Of a stretch of 64,000 nucleotides of DNA, positions 20,275 to 28,572 are shown one piece after another (position 1 is the first letter of the stretch; each line of letters opens with the position of its first letter). Source of the stretch: Oryzomicrobium sp. Lineage in GTDB: Bacteria > Pseudomonadota > Gammaproteobacteria > Burkholderiales > Rhodocyclaceae. Below the pieces are notes generated by a model. That model saw nothing but the letters and a program-made list of their open reading frames with translations, did not search any database and was not told where the DNA came from. Position numbers and translations under genes: made by a program. The DNA is taken from positions 186,001 to 250,000 of the forward strand of contig NZ_JAJTBG010000005.1 in NCBI RefSeq assembly GCF_021287045.1, written 5' to 3'.

Positions 20275-20347
20275 ACGCCATCGCACCGGTCGAGACTTTT
20301 GCCCGGTGTACGGCGCCGCGCCGCATCCCGGCCAGTCGCCCTGCCGC

Positions 20348-20353
20348 TATACT
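20348..20353 (+). promoter_or_regulatory. possible -10 element before the pseudopilin gene
   Basis: TATACT, 31 bases upstream of the pseudopilin ATG. No convincing -35 element was seen, so this is weak. It is offered because the 109-base gap and change of function suggest a new transcript after the nifB operon. Confidence 0.3.
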
Positions 20354-20383
20354 GCGCGGCGCCCGTTTCCCGATCCACCTTCC

Positions 20384-20842
20384 ATGCCCTCCCGCGCTGC
20401 CGGTTTCACCCTGGTCGAACTCATCGTCGTCGTCGTCATCCTCGGCGTGCTCGCCGCCAGCGCCCTGCCCCGCTTCATCGACCTATCCAGCGATGCCCGA
20501 CGGGCCTCGCTCATCGCCGGCCAGGCCGCCATGCGCGGCGCGATCAACCTGGTCAGCGCCAAGGCCATCGCCTCTGGGTTCAGCGCCGACGGCGTGACCC
20601 GCAACATCGACATCGGCAACGGTCTCCAGATCGAGGTGGTGGGCATCACCCCCTCCTGCTCGCCCCAGGGCATCTGGCAGGCGGTCAATCTGTCCCAGGG
20701 CGCCTATTACTGGACCGAGGGCGGCAGCGGCTCCACCGCCTGTACCCTTTACGTTGCCGACAACGGCGTGAAGCATTCCGACAGTTGCGGCGTGGTCTAC
20801 AGCAATGGCGACTTTTGGGCGCCGCTGACCAGCGGTTGCTGA
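20384..20842 (+). CDS. type IV pilin-like (MSHA/pseudopilin) protein
   Basis: A 152-residue prepilin. The leader is very short (MPSRAAG) and is cut before FTLVELIVVVVILGVLAASA, with the obligatory Glu at position 5 of the mature protein. The rest has two cysteine pairs (about TPSCSPQG, STACTLY, DSCGVV, SGC), resembling MSHA-type major pilins. No assembly genes are next to it, so it must use machinery encoded elsewhere. Confidence 0.85.
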   Translation: MPSRAAGFTLVELIVVVVILGVLAASALPRFIDLSSDARRASLIAGQAAMRGAINLVSAKAIASGFSADGVTRNIDIGNGLQIEVVGITPSCSPQGIWQAVNLSQGAYYWTEGGSGSTACTLYVADNGVKHSDSCGVVYSNGDFWAPLTSGC

Positions 20843-21019
20843 CAGCCGGTCCCGGCCGCCCTAGCTCGGCCGCTTTCTCGGCCACTTTCTGCGCAGTTTT
20901 TCACACGTTTTTCACCCAGCATCGCGGCCAAACCGGGCATAGTGGAAACCTTGGCCGACGTTGCAGCACCACGGGCCCTCCCCGGCGGCAGAACACGATC
21001 ACGCCACGAGCACGCGACC

Positions 21020-22933
21020 ATGTTTCGGAAACGCCCTTCCTCCCCCGCCGACGCCGCCTGGCGGCCGACTGCCCGGCCCAACCTCAACCTGCTGGTCTTT
21101 CTGCTGCTCGCCAACCTGTTCGTCTATGCCGTGCTCGGCATCGTCGCCCACGGCAGCTACCGGGAGATCAAGGAAAAGGCCGCCGCCCGGTCGCGCAGCC
21201 TCAACGCCCTGCTGGCCGAGAACGTCACCGCCGAACTGGCGCGCATCAAGCTCGGCCTGGCCGCCTGCGCCGCCGAGGTGGCCCGGGAACGACGGACGGG
21301 CGGCGCGGCAAACGCGACGGTGCCGGATTTTCTGCACCTGGTGCGCGGCCAGTTGCCCATGCTGGCCAACCTGATCGTGATCGACCGCAGCGGGACCGTC
21401 ATCTTCAGCAGCGACCACCCCGCCACCACGCGCTCGGCGGCCGACCGGGCCTATTTCCAGCGCTTCGCCGCCGATCCGTCCCTGACCTTCCAGATTTCAG
21501 AACCCCTGATCGGCTGGATGGTGGAAAAGCCGGTGATGCATCTGGTGGCGCGCATTCCCGGCCGCGACAGCGCCTTTGACGGGCTGGTGGTGGCCAGCGT
21601 CACCCTCGACTGGTTCATCGCCAAGTTCCAGGCCATGGATATCGGCGACCAGGGCGCGGTGGTGCTGCGCGGCGACGCCAGCCGCAATTTCGACCTGCTG
21701 GCCCGCTTCCGGCCCACCGGCAAGATCGGCGAGACCACCGTCTCGGACACCTTCCGCGCCACCATCGCCGCCAACCCCGACCACGGCACCTACGAGGCCA
21801 ACGCCGGCAACGACAACATCCACCGCATGTTCTCGTACCGCAAGCTCGACGGGTTTCCCCTCATCACCCTGGTGGGGCTGGCCAGCGACGACTACCTGGA
21901 AGAATGGCGCCAGAAGGCCGCCTCGCTGCTTGCCGTGGCCCTGGGCTTCACCTTCATGAGCGGCATCGCCGGCACCATCATCGTGCGCACCTGGCGGTCC
22001 CGGGCCGAGGCAGACGCCCAGATCCGCCTGCTGCTCGACTACACCGCCTCGGGCATCGTCGGCATCGACCCCCAGGGCCGCTGCACCTTCTGCAACCCGG
22101 CGGCGCTGCGCATGCTCGGCGCCAAGGGCGAGCCAGACCTGGTGGGGCGCGACATCCACGCCATCATCCACGACCAGGGCGGCGACCACCCCTGCCGCCC
22201 GGCGAGCTGCCCCATGCTGGCCGAGGCGCCGCCCACGGACCAGGGCATCCACCGGGACGTCTTCCGCCAGCTCGACGGGCGCAGCTTCCCGGTCGAATAC
22301 TGGGCCCACCCCCAGCGCAAGAAGGGCGAATTCATCGGCACCGTGGTCACCTTCATCGACCTGCGCGACCGGCTGCTGGCCAACACCGACGGCCTCACCG
22401 AGCTGGCCAACCGGCACCGCTTCGACGAAGCCCTGGCCGACGCCTGGACCCAGCGCCTGCGCACCGAGGACGACTTCGCCCTGCTGCTGATCGACGTGGA
22501 CCACTTCAAGGCCTACAACGACACCTACGGCCACATCGCCGGGGACGACTGCCTGCGCCAGGTGGCCCGGTCCATCCAGCGCGCCCTGGAGCGGGACGGC
22601 GACCTGGCCGCCCGCTATGGCGGAGAAGAATTCGCCTGCATCCTGCCCGGTACCGACGAGGCCGGCGCCCAGCGCGTAGCCGAACGCATCCGCGCCGAAC
22701 TGGCGGGCCTCGCCCTGTCCCACGAAGGCTCTTCCGCCGGTCCCCGGGTCACCGTCAGTATCGGCATCGTCGCCGTGCCGCCGAACTGCCCGGCGGAGAT
22801 CAAGGACGTGCTGCGCGCCGCCGACGCCCTGCTCTACCAGGCCAAGGCCGCCGGCCGCGACCGGGTGTGCGCCCGCACCTTGGAAGCCCCGGCCCGGGCA
22901 GCGGACCCGACCCCGGCGCCGACCGAGGCATAA
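21020..22933 (+). CDS. membrane diguanylate cyclase (sensor-PAS-GGDEF)
   Basis: A 637-residue enzyme that makes cyclic di-GMP. Order: a transmembrane helix (residues 19-42), a periplasmic dCache-like sensor (about 45-285, with DRAYFQRF and FQISEPLIGW blocks), a second helix (about 297-320), a PAS domain (335-450), and a GGDEF domain from 460. The active site is RYGGEEF and the inhibitory I-site RDGD lies five residues before it, so it should be active and feedback-controlled. A GTG 78 bases upstream is an alternative start; the ATG before the first helix was preferred. Confidence 0.92.
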   Translation: MFRKRPSSPADAAWRPTARPNLNLLVFLLLANLFVYAVLGIVAHGSYREIKEKAAARSRSLNALLAENVTAELARIKLGLAACAAEVARERRTGGAANATVPDFLHLVRGQLPMLANLIVIDRSGTVIFSSDHPATTRSAADRAYFQRFAADPSLTFQISEPLIGWMVEKPVMHLVARIPGRDSAFDGLVVASVTLDWFIAKFQAMDIGDQGAVVLRGDASRNFDLLARFRPTGKIGETTVSDTFRATIAANPDHGTYEANAGNDNIHRMFSYRKLDGFPLITLVGLASDDYLEEWRQKAASLLAVALGFTFMSGIAGTIIVRTWRSRAEADAQIRLLLDYTASGIVGIDPQGRCTFCNPAALRMLGAKGEPDLVGRDIHAIIHDQGGDHPCRPASCPMLAEAPPTDQGIHRDVFRQLDGRSFPVEYWAHPQRKKGEFIGTVVTFIDLRDRLLANTDGLTELANRHRFDEALADAWTQRLRTEDDFALLLIDVDHFKAYNDTYGHIAGDDCLRQVARSIQRALERDGDLAARYGGEEFACILPGTDEAGAQRVAERIRAELAGLALSHEGSSAGPRVTVSIGIVAVPPNCPAEIKDVLRAADALLYQAKAAGRDRVCARTLEAPARAADPTPAPTEA

Positions 22934-23081
22934 CCCGCCCCCCGCCCGGCGGGTCCGGTAAGCGGCTGCCGTTTTCGGGCCCTGGCCCTGGCCCCTGCTC
23001 CAGCCCCTTCTCCGCCCCCACTCTCCCGCCCGAGCCCCCACCCCGGCGCGCCAACCACCGGGCGTGCGCGGGCACTCCCCC

Positions 23082-23303
23082 CTACTTGCGCACCGCCCGG
23101 CGCAGGGGATCGAGCAAGGGCTTGAGGCCGTTGTGGTCCATCTCCTGCATCAACGCCAGCAGGCGGCCGATCTCGGTCTTGGGAAAGCCCTCCCGGGCGA
23201 ACCAGTTCAGGTAGTTGCCCGGCAGGTCGGCGATCAGGGTGCCCTTGTGCTTGCCGAAAGGCATCGCCACCGTCACCAGCTTGTTCAGGTCGTCGGGATT
23301 CAC
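23082..23303 (-). CDS. DUF3820 family protein
   Basis: A 73-residue protein with MPFGKHKGTLIADLPGNYLN, WFAREGFP and LLALMQEMDHNGLKPL, the pattern of the small DUF3820 family. Members are sometimes labelled quorum-sensing-regulated virulence factors, but the function is not established. It lies 58 bases downstream of the MaoC-like gene on the same strand. Confidence 0.8.
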   Translation of the reverse strand: MNPDDLNKLVTVAMPFGKHKGTLIADLPGNYLNWFAREGFPKTEIGRLLALMQEMDHNGLKPLLDPLRRAVRK

Positions 23304-23361
23304 GCCGGGGCCCCTTTCACCCTTGCCAGCATTGCCGCCATCGCCATCACTGCCACGGCGC

Positions 23362-23820
23362 TCAGCCCTGGCCGTCGGCCGAGCGCTTCAACAGGTGCAT
23401 GACGATGAAGGAAAGCACCGCTTCGCCGCGCTGGTTCACCGCCACGTACTTGAGGCGGGCGATACCCCGATCCGGCTTGGACGACGACGGCTTGACCTCC
23501 AGCACCTCGATCTCGCCATGGAGCGTATCCCCCGGCCGCACCGGCGCCAGCCAGCGCAGCTCGTCGATGCCCGGCGAGCCGATGCTCGACTCGGCGAACA
23601 CCCCGGACTGGATGAACAGCCGGAAGCACAACGCCAGAGTCTGGAAACCGCTGGCGATCAACCCGCCATAGGGCGACTCGGCAGCGGCGTTCACATCCAG
23701 GTGAAAAGGCTGGGGATCGTAGCGCCAGGCGAAGTCGATGATCTCGGCTTCGGTCAGGGTGACGCCGGGAGTGGTGAAGCGTTGGGCGGGGGTGAGGGAG
23801 TCGAGGAAGAGAGCTTTCAT
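23362..23820 (-). CDS. MaoC-like hotdog-fold dehydratase
   Basis: A 152-residue single-hotdog protein of the MaoC family, which usually hydrates enoyl-CoA thioesters. The catalytic pair is in WRYDPQPFHLD (Asp and His, about residues 34-41) and the substrate loop in YGGLIASGFQTLALCFRL. LRWLAPVRPGDTLHGEIEV is the standard second half. The physiological substrate cannot be told; the aromatic gene clusters are more than 15 kb away. Confidence 0.88.
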   Translation of the reverse strand: MKALFLDSLTPAQRFTTPGVTLTEAEIIDFAWRYDPQPFHLDVNAAAESPYGGLIASGFQTLALCFRLFIQSGVFAESSIGSPGIDELRWLAPVRPGDTLHGEIEVLEVKPSSSKPDRGIARLKYVAVNQRGEAVLSFIVMHLLKRSADGQG

Positions 23821-23848
23821 CTTTTTATGCCATAAAGTCAGTCAAATA

Positions 23849-24640
23849 CTAAAAATTATCCTCATATCCAAGTGCCAATATTTCGTAATGCACATCAGGG
23901 GATGAAAGACTAAAAAAGAAAGTCGGACCTGAATTTAGAAAAATCTCCGCAATTCCTGACGGCCCGGACAACTCTTGAAAAGCCCCCTGACCTGCATCAT
24001 CTGATGAAAATCGAATCATCAAGGGTATATTAGGATTTTCAGCCCAAATCCTATACTGTATTTTTATTGACACCGCGGTCGGAGGTGCAAAATTACTTGT
24101 TTCAATCTTAAAATAATCAGTCCATACTGGCTTAATTCTGACCGACTCAGAATTAGTGTTTAGAAACGGAGAATTACCCAATTTTGGCTTAGGCAATTTT
24201 GGAAAACCATAAATTTCCCTTACCAGCCAATCCATGTTTTTATCAAAATCCGCATCGACTGAAAAATCGATATAAAGCCTTTCACCCATATAACGTGGAA
24301 TTTTCTTTTCACGTACATTATTTCGGACTATTGGTATAAATTTCTTTGTGCCGACATCACCAACGATCTCAGATGTCGCTATTAGCCCCTCATAAGCAAC
24401 CCCACCGATACAATCATTAGCTTTTTTTACATATTCCGTTGTACAAACAATTATGACGCGATCTGCCTGAGACATATTTTGTTCCATAAATCTCCCCAAA
24501 CTCTCTCCAGGAGACAAATCCCATAAATCTAGGGACACATCAATTCCATTATGTCTCAAGCAACTTGATAAATTTAAAACCCATTCTTTATGACTATCCG
24601 AGTCATGCGAATAAGAAACAAAAACTTTTGGCACACTCAT
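23849..24640 (-). CDS. SEFIR-domain protein, probably horizontally acquired
   Basis: A 263-residue protein whose N-terminal 150 residues form a SEFIR (TIR-related) domain: KVFVSYSHDSDSHKEWVLNL, GIDVSLDLWDLSPGESLG, MEQNMSQADRVIIVCTTEYV and KKFIPIVRNN. The C-terminal 110 residues are beta-rich (FAPPTAVSIKIQYRIW, SGPSGIAEIFLNSGPTFFFS) and not recognised. The gene is far more AT-rich than its neighbours and has little codon bias, which suggests recent transfer. Single-gene bacterial SEFIR proteins are known anti-phage defence effectors that act on NAD+; that role here is an inference. A GTG two codons upstream is an alternative start. Confidence 0.8.
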   Translation of the reverse strand: MSVPKVFVSYSHDSDSHKEWVLNLSSCLRHNGIDVSLDLWDLSPGESLGRFMEQNMSQADRVIIVCTTEYVKKANDCIGGVAYEGLIATSEIVGDVGTKKFIPIVRNNVREKKIPRYMGERLYIDFSVDADFDKNMDWLVREIYGFPKLPKPKLGNSPFLNTNSESVRIKPVWTDYFKIETSNFAPPTAVSIKIQYRIWAENPNIPLMIRFSSDDAGQGAFQELSGPSGIAEIFLNSGPTFFFSLSSPDVHYEILALGYEDNF

Positions 24641-24667
24641 ATTCACACCACTATCTAATCAATAAGC

Positions 24668-25312
24668 CTAAAACCCCAAACTCTCCAAAAACCCATCCAC
24701 TTCCGCCTGTGACCCAAACGCCTGCTTCTGCACTTTATCCGAGTCCATCGCCGGGCCGTTGAGCAGGCCGGTGTCTTCAGTTTTCTTGGCGGGCACGGCG
24801 CCGGCCGGGGCGGTGCGGGCGAGCAGGGTGAGGAGTTGGGTTTCCATGTCCTGGGCCAGGTCCACGATCTTCTTGATGACCTGGCCGGTGAGGTCCTGGA
24901 ATTCCTGGGCGAGCATGATTTCGGTGAGCTGGGCCTTGGTGGCGGCGGCGGTGGCGTCGGCCTGGGCCAGGTAGGCCCGGGTGCGGGCCAGGGTGGCCTG
25001 GTAGTCGGCGCTGTCGCGGCGCTTGCCTTCGACCCGCGCCCAGTCGGCGAGGAGTTGCCGGGCGTCCTGCTGCAAGTGGTCCTGGCCGGGGGTGGCGGCG
25101 TCCACCGCGTTGAGCACCCGGGAGACGGCCTGTTCGGTCATGGAGAGGACGTAGTTGAGCCGTTCCCGGGCGTCGGGGATGGCGTCGGCGGTGCGTTCGA
25201 GGGCCTGGAACTGGTGCTCGCGGCCGAGCACCTGCAAGGTCTCGTGCAGGTCCCGAGTCATCTTGCCCAGTTGTTCGAAGACGTGCTGCTGGTCGGGGGT
25301 GCCGGTGGTCAT
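24668..25312 (-). CDS. cheZ: chemotaxis protein CheZ (CheY-P phosphatase)
   Basis: A 214-residue, mostly helical protein. The active-site helix is intact (MLAQEFQDLTGQVIKKI, with the Asp and Gln that attack CheY-phosphate). The C-terminal CheY-binding tail ends AEVDGFLESLGF. cheY, its usual neighbour, is not next to it, so this copy is detached from a main chemotaxis operon; the chemoreceptor in this window is 18 kb away. The ATG before TTGTPDQQHVFEQ was taken as the start. Confidence 0.92.
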   Translation of the reverse strand: MTTGTPDQQHVFEQLGKMTRDLHETLQVLGREHQFQALERTADAIPDARERLNYVLSMTEQAVSRVLNAVDAATPGQDHLQQDARQLLADWARVEGKRRDSADYQATLARTRAYLAQADATAAATKAQLTEIMLAQEFQDLTGQVIKKIVDLAQDMETQLLTLLARTAPAGAVPAKKTEDTGLLNGPAMDSDKVQKQAFGSQAEVDGFLESLGF

Positions 25313-25412
25313 GGCGGTGGGGAAATGGGGTGGCGAAGTCCATAACCATAACGCATAGCCCGCCGCCGCCCCAGCCCTCTGCACGGGGTCGGTTTGGCGG
25401 GCGTCCCCAAAC

Positions 25413-25513
25413 CCCAGGCGGGGCGCGGACTTCCAGAGGCCCATCGCGCAGCGCAAGGCGGGGCGAGGCGTTTGCGAGGGACCCCGTCAAAGTCCGCGCC
25501 AGTAGCGGACTTT
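25413..25513. repeat. intergenic repeat with a 9-base hairpin
   Basis: The block CCAGGCGGGGCGCGGACTT at 25414 onward closely matches DNA at 8765-8783 inside the 5' end of nifQ. A perfect hairpin (AAAGTCCGC, 7-base loop, GCGGACTTT) follows at 25489-25513. A related half (AAAGTCCGCG then ACAGTA) occurs at 58653-58668. Together they look like copies of a dispersed palindromic element. The 359 bases between cheZ and the next gene contain nothing else recognised. Confidence 0.6.
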
Positions 25514-25671
25514 GGGCCGGTGCCCGGCGGGGCGGGCGCGGCGGCGGATTTGGTGCTAAGGTGCGCCGTTTTTCGCGCCGCCCCGGCCGTCGCCCAACCC
25601 CGGGCCTGGGGCCCGCTCCGCTGCTTGCGCACCGCTTTCAAGTCCCTTTACGCCTCGTCCGCCCTTTCGCC

Positions 25672-26745
25672 GTGTCCAGCCCCACCACCCCCGCCTCCAC
25701 CCCGCTACGCATCGACGACCTGCGCCAGCGCCTGCGCGCCCTGGGCGCCAAGCCCTGCCACGAGGATCGGGTGCTGCGTTCCTGGTTGCAGGCGGCGCCC
25801 CTGGACAGTGGCGCCCGGCGCCGCCGCGCCGAGGATTTTTTGCCCCTGGGGGTGCGCGACGACCTGCCGGCCTTGCAGGCCGACCTGGACGCCCTGGCCG
25901 CGGTGCGCGCCGAGCACCCGGGGGGCGACGGCTCGGCCCGCCTGCTGGTGGCCCTGGCCGACGGCCAGACGGTGGAAAGCGTGCTGCTGCCCCGGGACGG
26001 GCTGTGCGTGTCCACCCAGGTGGGCTGCGCGGTGGGCTGCGTGTTCTGCATGACCGGCCGGGAGGGGCTGCTGCGCCAGGTGGGCAGCGCCGAGATCGTC
26101 GCCCAGGTGGTGCTGGCCCGGGCCCGGCGGCGGGTGAAGAAGGTGGTGTTCATGGGCATGGGCGAGCCGGCCCACAACCTGGACAACGTGCTGGAGGCCA
26201 TCGACCTGCTCGGCACCGTGGGCGACATCGGCCACAAGAACCTGGTGTTTTCTACCGTCGGCGATCCCCGGGTGTTCGAGCGCCTGCCGCGCCAGGCGGT
26301 CAAGCCGGCCCTGGCCCTGTCGCTGCACACCAGCCGGGCCGACCTGCGCGCCGAACTGCTGCCCCGGGCGCCGCGCCTCACTCCGGACGAGTTGGTGGAA
26401 CTGGGCGAGGCCTACGCCCGGGCCACCGGCTACCCGATCCAGTACCAGTGGACCCTGATCGAGGGGGTCAACGACAGCCCGGCGGAAATGGACGGCATCG
26501 TCCGGCTGCTCAAGGGCAAGTACGCGATCATGAACATGATCCCCTACAACACGGTGAGCGAACTGGGCTTCAAGCGACCGGACTGGACCCGTGCCGAGGC
26601 CCTGGCCCGGGAGCTGCACGCACGGGGCGTGCTGACCAAGCTGCGCGATTCCGCCGGCCAGGACATCGACGGCGGCTGCGGCCAATTGCGCGCCCGCAGC
26701 CTGGCCGATCCGAGCCAGCCCCTGCGGCGCATGCCCCGGCCGTAG
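25672..26745 (+). CDS. RlmN/Cfr-like radical SAM RNA methyltransferase
   Basis: A radical SAM enzyme of 357 residues with CAVGCVFCMTG (three cluster cysteines, about residues 116-123), FMGMGEPAHNLDNVLEAI and LALSLHTSRADLRAELLP, the hallmarks of the RlmN/Cfr family that methylates adenosine C2 or C8. The C-terminal Cys of the two-cysteine mechanism appears in DIDGGCGQL. It starts with GTG. It diverges from the housekeeping RlmN in its N-terminal domain and lacks the ispG/ndk neighbours, so it may be a paralogue rather than the main RlmN. Confidence 0.85.
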   Translation: MSSPTTPASTPLRIDDLRQRLRALGAKPCHEDRVLRSWLQAAPLDSGARRRRAEDFLPLGVRDDLPALQADLDALAAVRAEHPGGDGSARLLVALADGQTVESVLLPRDGLCVSTQVGCAVGCVFCMTGREGLLRQVGSAEIVAQVVLARARRRVKKVVFMGMGEPAHNLDNVLEAIDLLGTVGDIGHKNLVFSTVGDPRVFERLPRQAVKPALALSLHTSRADLRAELLPRAPRLTPDELVELGEAYARATGYPIQYQWTLIEGVNDSPAEMDGIVRLLKGKYAIMNMIPYNTVSELGFKRPDWTRAEALARELHARGVLTKLRDSAGQDIDGGCGQLRARSLADPSQPLRRMPRP

Positions 26746-26880
26746 GGCCGGGCAGCGCTGGGGCCGGTCCATCCGCCGGCCCGCGCGTTTCTCCGCGCCG
26801 CATTGCCGGCTTCATTCCCCATTCCCCGCAACCCCGCGCCAGTCGTGGCGCTTGGGCCGACGCCCCGATGTAGCGGGGGC

Positions 26881-27441
26881 TCAGAACACGAAGGGGATGA
26901 ACATCTTGGTGCGCCGCCGGTAGTCGTCGTAGGCCGACTCGCCGAAATAGGCGGCGCACTCCCGCTCGTCGGCCCGGACGGTGGGCACCAGCAGGCAGGT
27001 GGTGACCAGGCCGGCGACCAGGCCCGTCAGGCTCGGCAGCTGAAAGAACACCCCCCAGGTCAGCAGCAGCAGGGAGGTGTACATGGGGTGGCGGATGTAG
27101 CCGAAGACGCCCGTGGTCACCAGGGTGGTGGTCTTTTCGAACTCGTACAGCCCGGCCCCGCCCTCGTCGCGCTGGGCATCGACGGCCCCCTTGAAGCGCA
27201 GGGTGAGCAGGCCCAGGGACACCATGAGGATGCTGGACAGCATCAGCACCCAGGAGGCCAGCGCATGTGGGGCGACGGAGCCGCTGCCCCAGGTTTCCCG
27301 GTTGAGCACGAGCAGGAAGAGGATGCCTTCCCAAACGAAGAAGCGGTAGAAGCCGTGGCTGCCCGGCGCGCGCAGGGGCTTGCGCGACAGCCAGGCCAGC
27401 GCGGCGGAGCCGAGGGCGAAGAGCAGAACGTCGGTATTCAT
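26881..27441 (-). CDS. isoprenylcysteine carboxyl methyltransferase-like membrane protein
   Basis: A 186-residue protein with about five hydrophobic helices and the ICMT/phospholipid methyltransferase signature TTGVFGYIRHPMYTSLLLL, followed by ERECAAYFGESAYDDYRRRT near the C-terminus. Bacterial members methylate small or lipid substrates using S-adenosylmethionine; the substrate is unknown. The ATG directly before NTDVLLFALG was chosen. Confidence 0.8.
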   Translation of the reverse strand: MNTDVLLFALGSAALAWLSRKPLRAPGSHGFYRFFVWEGILFLLVLNRETWGSGSVAPHALASWVLMLSSILMVSLGLLTLRFKGAVDAQRDEGGAGLYEFEKTTTLVTTGVFGYIRHPMYTSLLLLTWGVFFQLPSLTGLVAGLVTTCLLVPTVRADERECAAYFGESAYDDYRRRTKMFIPFVF

Positions 27442-27575
27442 GTTGTTCTTGGTGCGCCGGGCGCCCCGGAACGGTGGCATTCAGGGAGCAGAGTGACCGG
27501 CGCCGTTATGCCGGTGGGGGCACGGCGGGTGCCGGACGCTGGACCGCCGTCCCCTATCTTGCCCGCGCTGCCGGA

Positions 27576-28472
27576 TCAGAGGTTCCAGGCCAGGCCGACC
27601 CAGCCCAGGTTGGCCTGGCGGGTGGCGACGATGGGGCTGCGGGCGAGGCTGCCGCCGAGGCGCGCCGACTGGATGCCGAAGACCAGGGAATATTCCGCGT
27701 TGAGCTTATAGCCGCCATCCAGCCCGGCGGTGGCGCTGGTGCTGGCTCCGGCCCGGTAGGCCGGCCGGGCCGCCGTGGCCTCGTCCGGGTTCACGCCGAA
27801 GAAGTAGTTGGCGGTGCGGGCGCCCAGGCGGTCGGCGCCGACGTAGCCACTCAGCCGGAAGGGGCCGTCCTTGGCGAAATCCCGGTAGAGGTAGACCCGC
27901 CCGGAACCGCCCTGGCTGGAATTGGTGAGGTCGGTGAACACCGAGACGTCGATGGCCACCGGCCCCAGGTCCCAGTCGAAGGCCGGACCGCCTTCCAGGC
28001 TGTTGCGCCGCGTCGCCATGCCGGTCAGCCGGGCGCCGTCCCGGGCCTGGAAGCCGAAGCGCGGCTCCACCGCCAGCCCCAGGGCCATCTTGCGGTCGTC
28101 GCTGCCCCACAGGTAGACCCCGGCGCGCAGGGGCTCGATGTACCCCACGTCGCCGTACTGGGCAGACACCAGGGGCACCAGCCAGGTACGCATGCCGTTG
28201 CCGCCGGTGTATTTGGGAAAGACCATGGGCCCCAGGCCCGCGGTGCCGCTCCAGGCGGACTTGGCGGGGAGCGTGGCGGGTGAGGCGTCCGCCGCGGCCG
28301 ATTGGGGGCTCTGGGCGGACGGGGCCGGCGGAGCGTCCGGCTCGGCGCGCAGGGGACCGGCCGCCAGCAGCAGTGCTGCGGCAAGGCCGGCCGCCCCCAG
28401 GGCGCGGCGGGGCAGGACGGAAGAGGATGCGTGGTCGGGGCGGGCGGACTGCCCGGGCATCGCCAAAAACAT
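27576..28472 (-). CDS. MipA/OmpV-family outer-membrane protein
   Basis: A 298-residue predicted outer-membrane barrel. After a signal peptide (hydrophobic LGAAGLAAALLLAAGPLRA) and a Pro/Ala/Ser-rich linker, the family opening GLGPMVFPKYTGGNGMRTWL appears. Alternating strands follow, down to a terminal Leu-Ala-Trp-Asn-Leu. MipA in E. coli scaffolds murein enzymes, while OmpV members vary in role. No ribosome site decides between two close ATGs. Confidence 0.8.
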   Translation of the reverse strand: MFLAMPGQSARPDHASSSVLPRRALGAAGLAAALLLAAGPLRAEPDAPPAPSAQSPQSAAADASPATLPAKSAWSGTAGLGPMVFPKYTGGNGMRTWLVPLVSAQYGDVGYIEPLRAGVYLWGSDDRKMALGLAVEPRFGFQARDGARLTGMATRRNSLEGGPAFDWDLGPVAIDVSVFTDLTNSSQGGSGRVYLYRDFAKDGPFRLSGYVGADRLGARTANYFFGVNPDEATAARPAYRAGASTSATAGLDGGYKLNAEYSLVFGIQSARLGGSLARSPIVATRQANLGWVGLAWNL

Positions 28473-28572
28473 GGCTGCACCATGGAAATGGAATGAAGCG
28501 GGCAACCTTACCACGGCCCGGGCCGGCCACCTATCCACCCGTCGTCAAACGCGCTCCGGAGCCCCGGTCCGG

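Noticed and set aside
19366-24640. SIR2-like and SEFIR genes as one defence island
   Set aside because: They are 3.5 kb apart, on opposite strands, with different composition, and the SIR2-like gene is tied to the nif operon.
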